NCBI GenBank assembly: GCA_900320035.1
Contig: ONQU01000147.1
Span: 1 to 6,448 of the forward strand
From: an uncultured Rhodospirillaceae bacterium
Lineage (GTDB): Bacteria > Pseudomonadota > Alphaproteobacteria > RF32 > CAG-239
Length of the DNA stretch: 6,448 nucleotides
Direction of reading: 5' to 3'
Position 1 is the first letter of the stretch, and each line of letters starts with the position of its first letter. Shown here in pieces: positions 6,196 to 6,448 of the stretch. A program made the translations under genes and the position numbers. The notes under the pieces were generated by a model. The model saw only the letters and a program-made list of their open reading frames with translations. It made no database searches and was not told where the DNA came from.

Positions 6196-6448
6196 TTATT
6201 TATCGGCAGTTTCCGCAAAAGCTGACATTATATCGTCATCTATTATCTGTTCTGCCTGATTTTGTTTCATATCATCATTTGCATCCGCCGCAACCGGATT
6301 GCCATCTTCATCAACGTATTCCCATTCATCATCAGCACCGGCATCAACCGGGTTGCCATCTTCATCAACGTATTCCCATTCATCATCAGCACTGACATCA
6401 ACCGGATTGCCGTCTTCGTCAACGTATTCCCATTCATCATCAGCACCG
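6196..6448 (-). CDS. Acidic tandem-repeat protein, C-terminal part (start outside window)
   Basis: An open frame enters from the right edge and ends with TAA at 6198-6196; 83 complete codons are visible. It begins with three copies of an 18-residue unit, core ADDEWEYVDEDGNPV, followed by a non-repeated tail of about 30 residues (MKQNQAEQIIDDDIMS, then AFAETADK). Eight of 18 residues in the first complete unit are Asp or Glu, so the protein is very acidic. The tail has no membrane anchor, sorting signal or obvious secretion motif. I do not recognise the family. The regular Trp and Tyr and the DEDGN turn suggest a small repeated fold rather than simple low complexity; a role in surface display, ion binding or partner binding is possible but unproven. 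Because the N-terminus is missing, length, repeat number and localisation are unknown. Confidence 0.9.
   Translation of the reverse strand, partial: GADDEWEYVDEDGNPVDVSADDEWEYVDEDGNPVDAGADDEWEYVDEDGNPVAADANDDMKQNQAEQIIDDDIMSAFAETADK
6287..6448 (-). repeat. 54-bp in-frame tandem repeat, three copies to the window edge
   Basis: Units at 6448-6395, 6394-6341 and 6340-6287 each encode ADDEWEYVDEDGNPV plus a variable three-residue linker (DVS, DAG, AAD). Any two copies differ at four to five bases. Differences within the core are all synonymous (GAC/GAT, AAT/AAC), while the linker changes amino acids. The array probably continues beyond the right edge. Confidence 0.95.

Noticed and set aside
6084..6395. 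His/Pro-rich repeated plus-strand frame
   Set aside because: It is the antisense of the acidic repeat; the minus strand shows synonymous substitution in the core, so it is the coding strand.
6287..6448. CRISPR-like array
   Set aside because: The 54 bp units are directly adjacent without unique spacers and are in frame within an open reading frame.

Overview
The window comes from a Gram-negative bacterium, almost certainly an alphaproteobacterium of moderate-to-low GC content. The main evidence is RpoB, whose N-terminus and internal insertions follow the alphaproteobacterial pattern. A lipoprotein signal peptide followed by a secretin-like periplasmic protein also fits a double-membrane cell. 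I cannot name genus or species; an uncultured or host-associated lineage is a guess. All supported genes lie on the minus strand, so transcription runs from the right edge to the left edge.

Layout in transcription order. (1) 6448-6196: the 3' end of an acidic protein with an 18-residue tandem repeat (54 bp unit, at least three copies); its start lies outside the window. (2) 6195-6115: a short gap with a good sigma70-like promoter (TTTACA, 17 bp, TAGAAT) preceded by an A-tract. (3) 6114-5626: a 162-residue soluble, tyrosine-rich protein of unknown function. (4) 5608-4250: a 452-residue lipoprotein with N0-like and N1-like domains and a short secretin-like C-terminus, most like the outer-membrane secretins of type IVb pili (PilN/BfpB/TcpC type). 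(5) 4237-3632: a 201-residue single-pass membrane protein with a small extracytoplasmic domain holding two cysteines. (6) 3631-3382: a 250 bp leader with candidate promoters, a 10-bp perfect inverted repeat and a possible 43-codon leader ORF that stops right after the rpoB ribosome binding site. (7) 3381-1: rpoB, the RNA polymerase beta subunit, 1127 codons visible and cut by the left edge.

Genes 3-5 are closely spaced (17 nt, then a stop codon overlapping the next Shine-Dalgarno), so they look like one operon. An envelope assembly is the most economical reading: an outer-membrane lipoprotein secretin, an inner-membrane bitopic partner and a cytoplasmic accessory protein. Only the secretin has recognisable family features; the roles of the other two are inferred from position. 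The most unusual point is the location. In most bacteria rpoB follows rplL in the rplKAJL-rpoBC cluster, but here it follows this envelope operon and has its own structured leader.
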